From the NCBI GenBank assembly GCA_017411585.1, contig JAFQPV010000253.1, forward strand, positions 1 through 8,098: a stretch of DNA of 8,098 bases, in the 5' to 3' direction. Source of the DNA: Clostridia bacterium. GTDB taxonomy: Bacteria; Bacillota; Clostridia; UBA1381; UMGS1253. Shown here in pieces: positions 1 through 6,228 of this stretch (position 1 is its first letter; each line of letters opens with the position of its first letter). Position numbers and translations under genes: made by a program. The notes under the pieces were generated by a model, which had not been told where the DNA came from, made no database searches, and was given only the letters and a program-made list of their open reading frames with translations.

Positions 1-2
1 AC

Positions 3-755
3 ATAAATGCAACCTCGCTCGTCTTCCGTATGACACTTGGCGGACAAACTGTGCTTTGGGGCGCCGACGCAAGCTTCTCGGCTTCCAAACTGCCGCAGAA
101 GTACAAGGAGTTCCTGAAATCGGATATCCTGCAAGTACCGCACCACGGTTTCCAGTCCGGCGATCCTATGGCGCAAATCGAAGCCTACCAATACATCAAG
201 CCGTCCGTATGCTTCCTGCCGGTTTCTACGTTCAATGCGTATACCGTCAACGTCATCCACAGACCCAGCTCCAGATTTTTAATGGAGAATATGGATGTAG
301 ATGAATGGATTACGGGCGATCCGACAAGAACCATCACCCTACCATACACGCCGCCGGCCTATAAAAAGACAGAACACAAGCGCCTGCTCGACGAAGGCAT
401 CCGCTCCAACGGTTGCAAGACCTGGATATTCTCCGGCTTAAACACTGGCAACCCGGAGGATATGGAATTCACCTTCCTGAATATGACGCTCAACCCGGTC
501 AAGGTATGGATAGAATTCTTCTTTGAAACCGAAGTCAGCGGCGGCATTCGTTATGTCACGGTTCATCTCAACCGCCAAAGCGTTAAAACACTCAACATCA
601 CCGGTGACGAAGTAAATGATAATGACGTATGGTTCAACTGGATGTCTATGGCAGCAGTCGGTATTCCGGAAAACGCAGATTTTGCCGTACGCTTTTTAAG
701 CGATGCACCGATTGTAATCACCCACAAAACAAAAAAAGAAAGCCACAAGGCATAA
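3..755 (+). CDS. MBL-fold metallo-hydrolase with C-terminal beta-rich domain, 5'-truncated by window edge
   Basis: The frame is open from base 3, so the start lies outside the window and about 250 residues are visible. The first ~110 resemble the C-terminal half of a metallo-beta-lactamase fold of the ComEC/hydrolase type. A strand reading NATSLVFRMTLGG is followed by LWGADAS, equivalent to the metal-binding TGD strand. Then come DILQVPHHG (HHG at bases 141-149, a metal-site histidine) and an HRPSSRFL segment late in the fold. The HxHxDH motif would be upstream and cannot be checked. From about base 402 a second domain of ~115 residues begins (KTWIF, FLNMTLNPVKVWIEFFFETE, VTVHLNRQSVKTLNI, FLSDAPIVITHKT). 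Its pattern resembles the beta-sandwich of Anabaena sensory rhodopsin transducer-like proteins; that is recognition from memory and tentative. No signal peptide or membrane segment is visible in this part. Substrate is unknown. A terminator follows directly, so this is the last gene of its transcript. Confidence 0.75.
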   Translation: MNATSLVFRMTLGGQTVLWGADASFSASKLPQKYKEFLKSDILQVPHHGFQSGDPMAQIEAYQYIKPSVCFLPVSTFNAYTVNVIHRPSSRFLMENMDVDEWITGDPTRTITLPYTPPAYKKTEHKRLLDEGIRSNGCKTWIFSGLNTGNPEDMEFTFLNMTLNPVKVWIEFFFETEVSGGIRYVTVHLNRQSVKTLNITGDEVNDNDVWFNWMSMAAVGIPENADFAVRFLSDAPIVITHKTKKESHKA

Positions 756-765
756 TATAATTCCC

Positions 766-804
766 AAAAAAGACAATTGTTCCGTCAGAACAGTTGTCTT
801 TTTT
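766..804 (+). terminator. Rho-independent terminator after the MBL-fold gene
   Basis: A 17-base left arm (766-782) pairs with GAACAGTTGTCTTTTTT (788-804) around a 5-base loop. The only imperfection is one T-G wobble. The A-run and U-run at the base of the stem give the classic A-tract/hairpin/U-tract form. The A-tract could also allow it to act, less well, on the opposite strand. It begins 11 bases after the stop codon. Confidence 0.9.
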
Positions 805-822
805 AATTTCCTATGATATAAT
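794..822 (+). promoter_or_regulatory. Sigma-A promoter with extended -10 for the sua5 operon, overlapping the terminator
   Basis: TTGTCT at 794-799 (4 of 6 matches to TTGACA) is separated by 17 bases from TATAAT at 817-822 (perfect). A TG at 814-815 gives an extended -10 (TGATATAAT). The start of transcription would be near 829, leaving a leader of about 30 bases. The -35 lies in the right arm of the upstream terminator. AAAGGA at 844-849 is the ribosome binding site, 8 bases before the sua5 ATG. Confidence 0.8.
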
Positions 823-857
823 ATAGGCACATTAAACAGATAAAAAGGAATGTAACC

Positions 858-1898
858 ATGGAAACCAAGGAAATCAAGTTTAATCCGGAAAATATAGATT
901 TAGCACTTGCAAAAGAAGCCGGCGACATTCTCGCCCGCGGCGGCTTGGTCGCTTTCCCGACCGAAACGGTATACGGTCTCGGTGCAAATGCACTTGACGA
1001 GGAGGCAGTAAAGAAAATATTTCTCGCCAAAGGACGCCCATCGGACAATCCTTTAATCGTACACGTGGCAGATGAAAAGGATGTCGAGGCACTTGTAGAA
1101 GAGATTCCGGAAAAAGCAAAACTTTTGATGCGGCATTTTTGGCCGGGCCCCATCAGTATTATAATGAAGAAATCGAATAAAATTTCCGATTATGTCAGCG
1201 CAGGGCTGCAAACGGTTGCCATTCGCATGCCGTCCAATCCCGTCGCGCGTGAAATCATCCGCGCAGCCGGTGTCCCGATTGCCGCACCGTCGGCAAACAC
1301 CTCCGGCAAGCCGTCTCCGACTGAGGCAGCGCACGTGCGGGAGGATATGCTCGGCAAAATCGATATGATTGCAGACGGTGGCAGCTGTGATGTAGGCTTG
1401 GAGTCCACGGTAATTGATATGACTGCCGATGTGCCGACCGTGCTTCGTCCCGGCGGCATTACACTTGATATGCTTGAAGCCGTACTCGGCGAAGTGCATG
1501 CCGCCAAAGGCAGCGCCACGCAAGATGAGGCACCAAAAAGCCCGGGTATGAAATACAAGCACTATGCCCCGAAGGCAGAGGTGCACATTTTAGAATATAA
1601 AACCGATGCAACAAACGCGCTTGCAAAGCTTGTTGCACAAGCAAAGCAGGACGGTCATACCGTCGGCATTCTTACAGATGACAAAGACTATATGCCTTGC
1701 GGAGCGCAAGTCTATATAAACGGCGGCAAAACTGCAGAAGAATATGCGGCAAATCTATTTGATGCACTGCGCGCATTCGATGCAAAGGGCGCAGATGTGG
1801 TTTACGCACCGCTGCGCTGGCAAGACCCGATTATGGTTGCCGTGCGCAACCGCATTTACAAGGCGGCGGCAAACCGCGTGACGTATACGGAGGAATAA
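858..1898 (+). CDS. sua5: L-threonylcarbamoyladenylate synthase, long two-domain Sua5 form
   Basis: This cytoplasmic enzyme makes threonylcarbamoyl-AMP from threonine, bicarbonate and ATP, the first step of t6A37 synthesis on ANN-decoding tRNAs. The YrdC domain spans about residues 13-205 and contains PTETVYGLG (34-42), KGRPSDNPLIVHV (58-70), SAN-SGKPSPT (145-155), LESTVID (181-187) and LRPGGIT (196-202). The conserved linker SPGMKYKHYAPKA (228-240) leads to a C-terminal Sua5 domain (about 243-346). At 346 residues it matches full-length Sua5/YwlC, not the short TsaC of E. coli. The ATG at 858 has a good ribosome binding site and follows an extended -10 promoter. It is first in an operon with the ywlE-type phosphatase, rimI and tsaD, so both the first and last t6A enzymes are transcribed together. 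The Bacillus name is ywlC. Confidence 0.95.
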   Translation: METKEIKFNPENIDLALAKEAGDILARGGLVAFPTETVYGLGANALDEEAVKKIFLAKGRPSDNPLIVHVADEKDVEALVEEIPEKAKLLMRHFWPGPISIIMKKSNKISDYVSAGLQTVAIRMPSNPVAREIIRAAGVPIAAPSANTSGKPSPTEAAHVREDMLGKIDMIADGGSCDVGLESTVIDMTADVPTVLRPGGITLDMLEAVLGEVHAAKGSATQDEAPKSPGMKYKHYAPKAEVHILEYKTDATNALAKLVAQAKQDGHTVGILTDDKDYMPCGAQVYINGGKTAEEYAANLFDALRAFDAKGADVVYAPLRWQDPIMVAVRNRIYKAAANRVTYTEE

Positions 1899-1905
1899 TT
1901 TCATT

Positions 1906-2361
1906 ATGAACATATTGTTTGTATGTACCGGCAACACCTGCCGTTCTCCAATGGCAGAAGGCTTATTAAAAGCATTGATTCAAGAAGACGATAATATACT
2001 TGTATTGTCCGGCGCAATCAGCACGGCAGAAGGTATGCCGGCATCGGAAAATGCCATTGCCGTTATGGAAGAACTGGACATTGATTTGCGCGAGCATATT
2101 TCCAGAAACATCGATGCAGATGTATTAAACGAAGCGGATTTGGTGCTCACGATGACAGAAGGACACCGCGAGGCAATTCTGCACTATTTCGGTGACGATT
2201 TTGAATTTAAAACGCAGCCGCTCTTAGACTTTGTCGGCATCGGCGGCGATGTGTCCGACCCGTACGGCGGAAGCATAGAAACCTACCGCCGCTGCCGCGA
2301 CCAATTGAAGGAAGCGGTTAAGCTGCTGTATAAAAAGGTGACGGAAGATGATACGTTTTGA
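1906..2361 (+). CDS. ywlE: Protein-arginine phosphatase, YwlE-type (low-molecular-weight PTP family)
   Basis: The 151-residue protein opens with the phosphatase P-loop CTGNTCRS, nucleophile Cys7 and Arg13. The general acid loop is DPYGGS with Asp118. In Bacillus YwlE, Thr at position 11 of this loop favours phosphoarginine over phosphotyrosine, and Thr11 is present here in the same register. A role in reversing McsB-type arginine phosphorylation is therefore likely, by inference. The usual SAG motif after the first strand reads SGAIS here, a small departure. The gene starts 7 bases after sua5; its ribosome binding site GGAGGA (1889-1894) lies within the last sua5 codons, with a rather long 11-base spacing. 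The ywlC-ywlE proximity is also seen in Bacillus subtilis. A tyrosine-specific phosphatase is the alternative. Confidence 0.88.
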   Translation: MNILFVCTGNTCRSPMAEGLLKALIQEDDNILVLSGAISTAEGMPASENAIAVMEELDIDLREHISRNIDADVLNEADLVLTMTEGHREAILHYFGDDFEFKTQPLLDFVGIGGDVSDPYGGSIETYRRCRDQLKEAVKLLYKKVTEDDTF

Positions 2362-2785
2362 TACACTGCGCCCGGCGCTGATAGAGTCATTATATGCACT
2401 CGAAACACTCTGTTTTACAGTTCCGTGGACAAAGCAGGCGTTTGAAAACGAATTAAATAACCCCAACGCGCATTATGTTTTGCTGACCGAAGAGGACAAA
2501 GTTATCGCCTACTGCGCATTTTGGCAAGCAGCAGACAGCGCGGATATTACAAACGTTGCCGTACACCCGGACTATCGACAAAAAGGCTTGGGCAAGCAAG
2601 TGCTAAAGCGCGCACTGGAAGACGCAGGCGCACGCGGCGTGACGCAGCTGTTTTTAGAGGTGCGCGTTTCCAACGAAGCGGCGCAGGCACTGTACAGCTC
2701 TTGCGGCTTTGCCCGTGTCGGCGAGCGCAAAAAATACTATGCAGACAACCAAGAAGATGCCGTAATTATGGCAAAGAACTTATAG
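2348..2785 (+). CDS. rimI: Ribosomal protein bS18-alanine N-acetyltransferase RimI (GNAT family)
   Basis: A 145-residue GNAT acetyltransferase that would transfer acetyl from acetyl-CoA to the N-terminal alanine of ribosomal protein bS18; in Firmicutes its cellular target is less certain. The acetyl-CoA-binding motif is RQKGLG (77-82), preceded by the strand ITNVAVHPDY. LEVRVSNEAAQALY (103-116) carries the glutamate (E104) and tyrosine (Y116) that match RimI catalytic positions by motif. KKYY--N-EDAVIM (128-141) is the usual RimI ending. It overlaps the end of the phosphatase gene by 14 bases in another frame, with AAGGTG (2335-2340) as ribosome binding site, suggesting translational coupling. 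Its place before tsaD is typical of Firmicutes, although tsaB normally precedes it and is absent here. Confidence 0.9.
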   Translation: MIRFDTLRPALIESLYALETLCFTVPWTKQAFENELNNPNAHYVLLTEEDKVIAYCAFWQAADSADITNVAVHPDYRQKGLGKQVLKRALEDAGARGVTQLFLEVRVSNEAAQALYSSCGFARVGERKKYYADNQEDAVIMAKNL

Positions 2786-2788
2786 ATT

Positions 2789-2794
2789 AAAGGA
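2789..2794 (+). promoter_or_regulatory. Ribosome binding site that decides the tsaD start
   Basis: AAAGGA lies 8 bases before the ATG at 2803. It overlaps the alternative in-frame ATG at 2794, which would then have no usable site, so 2803 is preferred. Confidence 0.7.
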
Positions 2795-2802
2795 TGAAAG
2801 CT

Positions 2803-3810
2803 ATGCAAGACACACTGATTTTGGCAATTGAATCCTCGTGCGACGAAACGGCAGCTGCCGTAATTAAAAGCGGGCGCACGGTGCTCTCCAATGTCATTAA
2901 TTCACAAATCGAAATTCACAAGCGCTACGGCGGTGTTGTACCGGAAATCGCATCGCGCTGCCATACGGAAGCCATCGGCACCGTTGTAGATGAAGCGCTC
3001 AAAACGGCAGGTGTTACCCTCAACGATTTAACCGCCATTGCCGTAACCTACGGTCCGGGACTGGTCGGTGCCCTTTTGGTCGGCGTATCGTTTGCAAAGG
3101 CGCTTTCCATGGCGACCAAGCTGCCGCTCATTGCGTTGCATCACATTCGCGGGCACATTATGGCAAACTTTATTGCTCACCCGGAATTGGAGCCACCGTT
3201 TGTATGCTTAGTCGCCTCCGGCGGCCACAGTCATATTGTGCACGTAAAGGATTATACCGAATTCGAAGTTCTCGGCCGTACATGTGACGATGCAGCCGGC
3301 GAGGCTTACGATAAAGTCGCACGCGTGCTCGGGCTTGGCTACCCCGGTGGACCGCTGATTGACAAGCTGGCGCGCGAAGGCAATCCCGAAGCAGTACATC
3401 TGCCGCGCGTGACGATGGACAATCCGTACGATTTCAGCTTCAGCGGCGTAAAAACCGCCGTGATTAACTATCTGCACAAGCTGGAGCAAAACGGCGAAAG
3501 CTATAACAAAGCGGATATTGCCGCAAGCTTTCAGCAGGCAGTTGTGGAAGTGCTGACTGTGCACACCTTCCACGCAGCAAAGACCGTTGGCGCAAAGAAG
3601 ATTGCACTTGCCGGCGGCGTTGCCTCGAACTCTGCACTTCGCGCAAGCTTTGAAGCTGCTGCAAAGAAGCAAAAGATGGAATTTTTCGTACCGCCGCCTG
3701 TGCTTTGTACAGACAACGCAGCGATGATTGGTTGCGCGGCACACTTCGCATACCTAAAGGGCGAAACGGCAGATTTATCCTTAAATGCAGTGCCGTCTTT
3801 GCCGTTGTAA
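2803..3810 (+). CDS. tsaD: tRNA N6-adenosine threonylcarbamoyltransferase TsaD (Kae1/Gcp/YgjD family)
   Basis: TsaD transfers the threonylcarbamoyl group from the Sua5 product to A37 of tRNA, working with TsaB and TsaE in bacteria. The 335-residue protein has the ASKHA-fold motifs: ESSCDET (10-16), PEIASR, YGPGLVGALLVG, HHIRGH (113-118, with metal-ligand histidines 114 and 118), SGGHSH (139-144), FSGVKTA, GGVASNSALR (271-280) and TDNAAMIG with the metal-ligand aspartate near 304. In the HxEGH-type motif of many homologues the Glu is Arg here (R116). That position varies in Firmicutes (the Bacillus protein has Ala, from memory), so activity is probably unaffected. The ATG at 2803 was chosen over the one at 2794 because of ribosome binding site spacing and because it gives the usual short N-terminus. 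It is the last gene of the operon; no convincing terminator follows. Confidence 0.96.
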   Translation: MQDTLILAIESSCDETAAAVIKSGRTVLSNVINSQIEIHKRYGGVVPEIASRCHTEAIGTVVDEALKTAGVTLNDLTAIAVTYGPGLVGALLVGVSFAKALSMATKLPLIALHHIRGHIMANFIAHPELEPPFVCLVASGGHSHIVHVKDYTEFEVLGRTCDDAAGEAYDKVARVLGLGYPGGPLIDKLAREGNPEAVHLPRVTMDNPYDFSFSGVKTAVINYLHKLEQNGESYNKADIAASFQQAVVEVLTVHTFHAAKTVGAKKIALAGGVASNSALRASFEAAAKKQKMEFFVPPPVLCTDNAAMIGCAAHFAYLKGETADLSLNAVPSLPL

Positions 3811-3819
3811 ATTGTACTA

Positions 3820-3848
3820 TTGCCAATTCGGATTTTTTATGTTAAAAT
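3820..3848 (+). promoter_or_regulatory. Sigma-A promoter with extended -10 for darA-holB-ricT
   Basis: TTGCCA at 3820-3825 (5 of 6) is separated by exactly 17 bases from TAAAAT at 3843-3848 (5 of 6). TG at 3840-3841 extends the -10. Transcription would start near 3855, leaving a leader of about 50 bases before the darA ATG. AAAGGAGG at 3888-3895 is a near-ideal ribosome binding site, 8 bases before the start. Confidence 0.8.
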
Positions 3849-3903
3849 AAAGACAGAAGTATTGTAAAACAATTTATTTTTCAATATAAAGGAGGACCTT
3901 ATT

Positions 3904-4233
3904 ATGAAATTGATTCTTGCGATTGTACACGACGAGGATGGCGGCAAGGTAATGACCGAGCTCAACCGCCAGGGCTTTAGCGTAACGAAGCTTGCAACGA
4001 CAGGCGGCTTCTTAAAGTCCGGTAACATCACACTTTTGGTCGGCACAAGTGAGCAAAATGTACAGGCGGTTATCGATATTATTAAGTCTAAGAGCGAAAC
4101 CAGAAAGCAGATTATCAGCACACCGGTGCCGATGTCCGGTCTCGGTTCTGTTTACACGCCGTACCCGGTAGAGGTAGAGGTTGGCGGTGCAACGATTTTC
4201 GTTATGGACGTTGAGCGTTTCGAAAAAGCATAA
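3904..4233 (+). CDS. darA: Cyclic-di-AMP receptor DarA (PstA/YaaQ), PII-like
   Basis: A 109-residue PII-like trimeric cytosolic protein that binds the second messenger c-di-AMP; its downstream partner is not established in most species. The length equals that of Bacillus YaaQ as I recall it. The diagnostic blocks are present: MKLILAIVHDED at the start, TKLATTGGFLKSGN (28-41), the ligand-binding loop region of the family, and PYPVEVEVGGATIFV (86-100). It has its own promoter and the strongest ribosome binding site in the window, so it is probably the most highly translated gene of its operon. Its stop codon overlaps the holB start by one base (TAATG). In Bacillus subtilis the gene follows tmk and precedes yaaR; both are absent here. 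Confidence 0.95.
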   Translation: MKLILAIVHDEDGGKVMTELNRQGFSVTKLATTGGFLKSGNITLLVGTSEQNVQAVIDIIKSKSETRKQIISTPVPMSGLGSVYTPYPVEVEVGGATIFVMDVERFEKA

Positions 4234-5246
4234 TGTCTATTCCCTATCCTAAGGGCAATCACGCGCTTTTGCGCGAGCTGATTGCCGGTATACAAAACGA
4301 GACAACCGTGCATGCCTATCTTTTTGCCGGGCCTGCTGGGTTACTCAAACGCGAAACTGCGCGCTATTTTGCTGCGGCTCTTCTGTGTGACGGTGAAGGC
4401 ACACCGCCCTGCGGCAGCTGTGACAACTGTGTACAGAGCGCAAGCAGCAACAATCCGGATTTGATTGCAAAATCACTTAAGGATATTACAACAAAGAAAA
4501 GCATCGGCGTAGACGAAATCCGCGATATCATCGCAGATGTTTACACACGCCCGTTCAAGGCAAAGAAAAAGGTGTACATCATTGAAGACGGCGAAGCATT
4601 GACGGTAGGCGCACAAAATGCCTTACTGAAGGTATTAGAAGAGCCGCCGGAGTACGCCGTCTTTATCCTGTGCACATCGGAAGCGGAAAAAATTCTGCCG
4701 ACCATTCAGTCGCGCAGCCGCATTTTGCGCTTTCTGCCCAAAAGTGACAATGAAATTCGCTTGTATGTGAAAGAAAACTATCCGCATATGCAAAAGCACT
4801 CCGATTTTATTGTTGCCTTTTGCGGCGGCATCACCGGACGGGTGGATTTGTTATGTCAAAATGAAGATTTTGCACAAATACGCCAAAAGATGTTTAATGC
4901 AGCAGCGATTTTGCTGCGCGGAGGTAAGCCGACAAGACTGTTTGAGATTGCGGAGTATATTGAGGCACACAAAAAAAGCAAGGACCATCCTACGGATGAG
5001 ACGGGGATTTTGCTCGACTGTCTGCTCTCCTTTTTCTCGGACTTGCTCAAACTGAAGGCAGGCGCAAGTGTCGGAATTACAAACACGGATTATTTTGACA
5101 AGCTTACAGAGCTTTGCACCTTTACTTCTAAAGAAAAGCTTGCCTTTGCCTGCGAATGCACAGCGCTTGCACAGCAAAAGCTCGCAATTCACGTTTCTTT
5201 GAAATCAACAATTTTAAGCACACTGCTTGAAATCTATTATAAATAA
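4233..5246 (+). CDS. holB: DNA polymerase III delta' subunit (clamp loader)
   Basis: This 337-residue AAA+ protein would act in the clamp loader that places the beta clamp on DNA. A four-cysteine zinc module is visible (C52, C60, C63, C66, in the form C-x7-C-x2-C-x2-C). The sensor/arginine-finger side is seen as KKVYIIEDGEALT (111-123), NALLKVLEEPPEYAVF (129-144) and TIQSRSR (157-163). The P-loop is degenerate (GPAGLLKRE, 33-41), as expected for delta', which does not hydrolyse ATP. The SRC motif reads SRS, so the arginine is kept and the cysteine lost. No Shine-Dalgarno sequence precedes the ATG, which shares a base with the darA stop, so translation probably depends on reinitiation after darA. 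The C-terminal third is poorly conserved. A DnaX subunit is excluded by the short length and poor P-loop. Confidence 0.9.
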   Translation: MSIPYPKGNHALLRELIAGIQNETTVHAYLFAGPAGLLKRETARYFAAALLCDGEGTPPCGSCDNCVQSASSNNPDLIAKSLKDITTKKSIGVDEIRDIIADVYTRPFKAKKKVYIIEDGEALTVGAQNALLKVLEEPPEYAVFILCTSEAEKILPTIQSRSRILRFLPKSDNEIRLYVKENYPHMQKHSDFIVAFCGGITGRVDLLCQNEDFAQIRQKMFNAAAILLRGGKPTRLFEIAEYIEAHKKSKDHPTDETGILLDCLLSFFSDLLKLKAGASVGITNTDYFDKLTELCTFTSKEKLAFACECTALAQQKLAIHVSLKSTILSTLLEIYYK

Positions 5247-5267
5247 GCAAAAACCAAGGAGAATACA

Positions 5268-6137
5268 ATGGTACAAATTGTCGGAATACGCTTTAAGAGC
5301 GTAGGAAAAATATATTACTTTGACCCCGACGGTATGGAAATCACAACCGATATGCACGTCATTGTGGAAACAGCACGTGGCGTGGAAATGGGCAAAGTTG
5401 TTATCGCAAATCGCGATGTTGAGGAAAATCAAATCGTGCAGCCGCTCAAAAAGGTTTTGCGCATTGCAACTGCCGAGGATTTTAAAAAGGCAGAGGACAA
5501 CCGCAAAAAAGAGCGCGAGGCATTCGATACCTGTCTTGCAAAAATCCAGCAGCACAAGCTGGAGATGAAGCTGGTGGACGTGGAATACACCTTTGACTGC
5601 AGCAAGATTTTGTTCTATTTTACTGCAGACGGACGTGTGGACTTCCGCGAGCTGGTTAAGGATTTGGCGGGCGTATTCAGAACGCGCATCGAGCTTCGCC
5701 AGATTGGCGTACGCGATGAGGCAAAGATGATTGGCAGCTACGGCATTTGCGGCAGAAATCTCTGCTGCGCGCAGTATTTAGGTGACTTTGCACCGGTGAG
5801 CATTAAAATGGCAAAGGAGCAAGGTCTTTCCTTGAATCCTTCCAAAATCTCCGGCACCTGCGGCCGCTTGATGTGCTGCTTAAAATACGAACAAGCAGCT
5901 TACGACGATTTGCTCAAGGTTACACCGCGCGTCGGTGCACTTGTGCAGACACCATCGGGCAAAGGCACAGTAACCTATGTCAATCTGCTCAAGGGTAAGC
6001 TAAAGGTGTCCATGCAGCCGGACAAGACCGGCGGCGTTGAAGAATTTACCGTAGACGAGGTTAAGGTGCTTAAAAACGCTAAACATGCTGAAACTGAACA
6101 AATTGATGCAGATTTGCTAAAAACACTTGAAGAATAG
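5268..6137 (+). CDS. ricT: RicT/YaaT, PSP1-domain Fe-S protein of the Ric (Y) complex
   Basis: A 289-residue PSP1-domain protein. In Bacillus subtilis RicT with RicA (YmcA) and RicF (YlbF) forms a complex that binds [4Fe-4S] clusters, aids RNase Y-dependent mRNA maturation and influences sporulation, biofilm and competence decisions. The N-terminal part has KIYYFDP and the PSP1 region RGVEMGKVV (37-45). Two paired cysteine blocks, ICGRNLCC (160-167) and TCGRLMCCLKYE (197-208), give six cysteines (161, 166, 167, 198, 203, 204) suited to cluster binding. The C-terminus (about 217-289) is beta-rich and then charged. AAGGAG at 5256-5261 sits 6 bases before the ATG, and the gene follows holB by 21 bases. 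No RicA or RicF gene is in the window. The promoter of the next gene starts inside the last ricT codons. Confidence 0.93.
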   Translation: MVQIVGIRFKSVGKIYYFDPDGMEITTDMHVIVETARGVEMGKVVIANRDVEENQIVQPLKKVLRIATAEDFKKAEDNRKKEREAFDTCLAKIQQHKLEMKLVDVEYTFDCSKILFYFTADGRVDFRELVKDLAGVFRTRIELRQIGVRDEAKMIGSYGICGRNLCCAQYLGDFAPVSIKMAKEQGLSLNPSKISGTCGRLMCCLKYEQAAYDDLLKVTPRVGALVQTPSGKGTVTYVNLLKGKLKVSMQPDKTGGVEEFTVDEVKVLKNAKHAETEQIDADLLKTLEE

Positions 6138-6155
6138 AAAACTTTGTGATACAAT
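6127..6155 (+). promoter_or_regulatory. Sigma-A promoter with extended -10 for the ferredoxin gene
   Basis: TTGAAG at 6127-6132 (4 of 6) lies inside the last ricT codons. After exactly 17 bases comes TACAAT at 6150-6155 (5 of 6), with TG at 6147-6148 making TGATACAAT. Transcription would start near 6162, giving a leader of about 80 bases. Confidence 0.75.
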
Positions 6156-6162
6156 GTGTTTT

Positions 6163-6183
6163 GGCAAGATTAGAAGTCTTGCC
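6163..6183 (+). other. Stem-loop at the predicted 5' end of the ferredoxin mRNA
   Basis: GGCAAGA (6163-6169) pairs perfectly with TCTTGCC (6177-6183). A further T-G and T-A pair would reduce the loop to AGA. It starts within a base or two of the transcription start predicted from the promoter at 6127-6155. No U-run follows, so it is not an intrinsic terminator for ricT. A 5'-terminal hairpin of this kind could protect the mRNA from 5' decay; that role is inferred. Confidence 0.6.
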
Positions 6184-6190
6184 GGGAACG

Positions 6191-6210
6191 CATATTATTA
6201 AATTAATATG
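6191..6210 (+). other. Second, AT-rich inverted repeat in the ferredoxin leader
   Basis: CATATTA (6191-6197) is perfectly complementary to TAATATG (6204-6210) around a 6-base loop. It would be a weak RNA hairpin, or could be a symmetric protein-binding site. It lies about 20 bases before the ferredoxin ribosome binding site. Confidence 0.35.
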
Positions 6211-6228
6211 ATATGTAATTATGCATAC

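Noticed and set aside
1053..1586. Long minus-strand reading frame (177 codons) opposite sua5
   Set aside because: It lies wholly antisense to a well-supported gene, has no ribosome binding site context, and its translation (rich in Cys, His and Arg) resembles a codon-bias shadow.
2521..2790. Arg-rich plus-strand reading frame inside rimI
   Set aside because: It is a frame-shifted shadow of rimI; composition is biased and no start signal is present.
3208..3744. Long minus-strand reading frame (178 codons) opposite tsaD
   Set aside because: Antisense to conserved TsaD motifs, with no recognisable domain and low-quality composition.
3802..3838. Possible terminator after tsaD: AATTG/CAATT with CCG/CGG and a run of six T
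   Set aside because: The stem is only 5 AT-rich pairs plus a bulged 3-pair extension around a 9-base loop, and it overlaps the -35 and spacer of the darA promoter. Too weak to call.
3861..3880. Small hairpin ATTGT-AAA-ACAAT followed by T-rich bases in the darA leader
   Set aside because: Five A-T-rich pairs with a 3-base loop would be very unstable; neither a terminator nor a riboswitch is supported. No known c-di-AMP riboswitch features were seen in the ~50-base leader.
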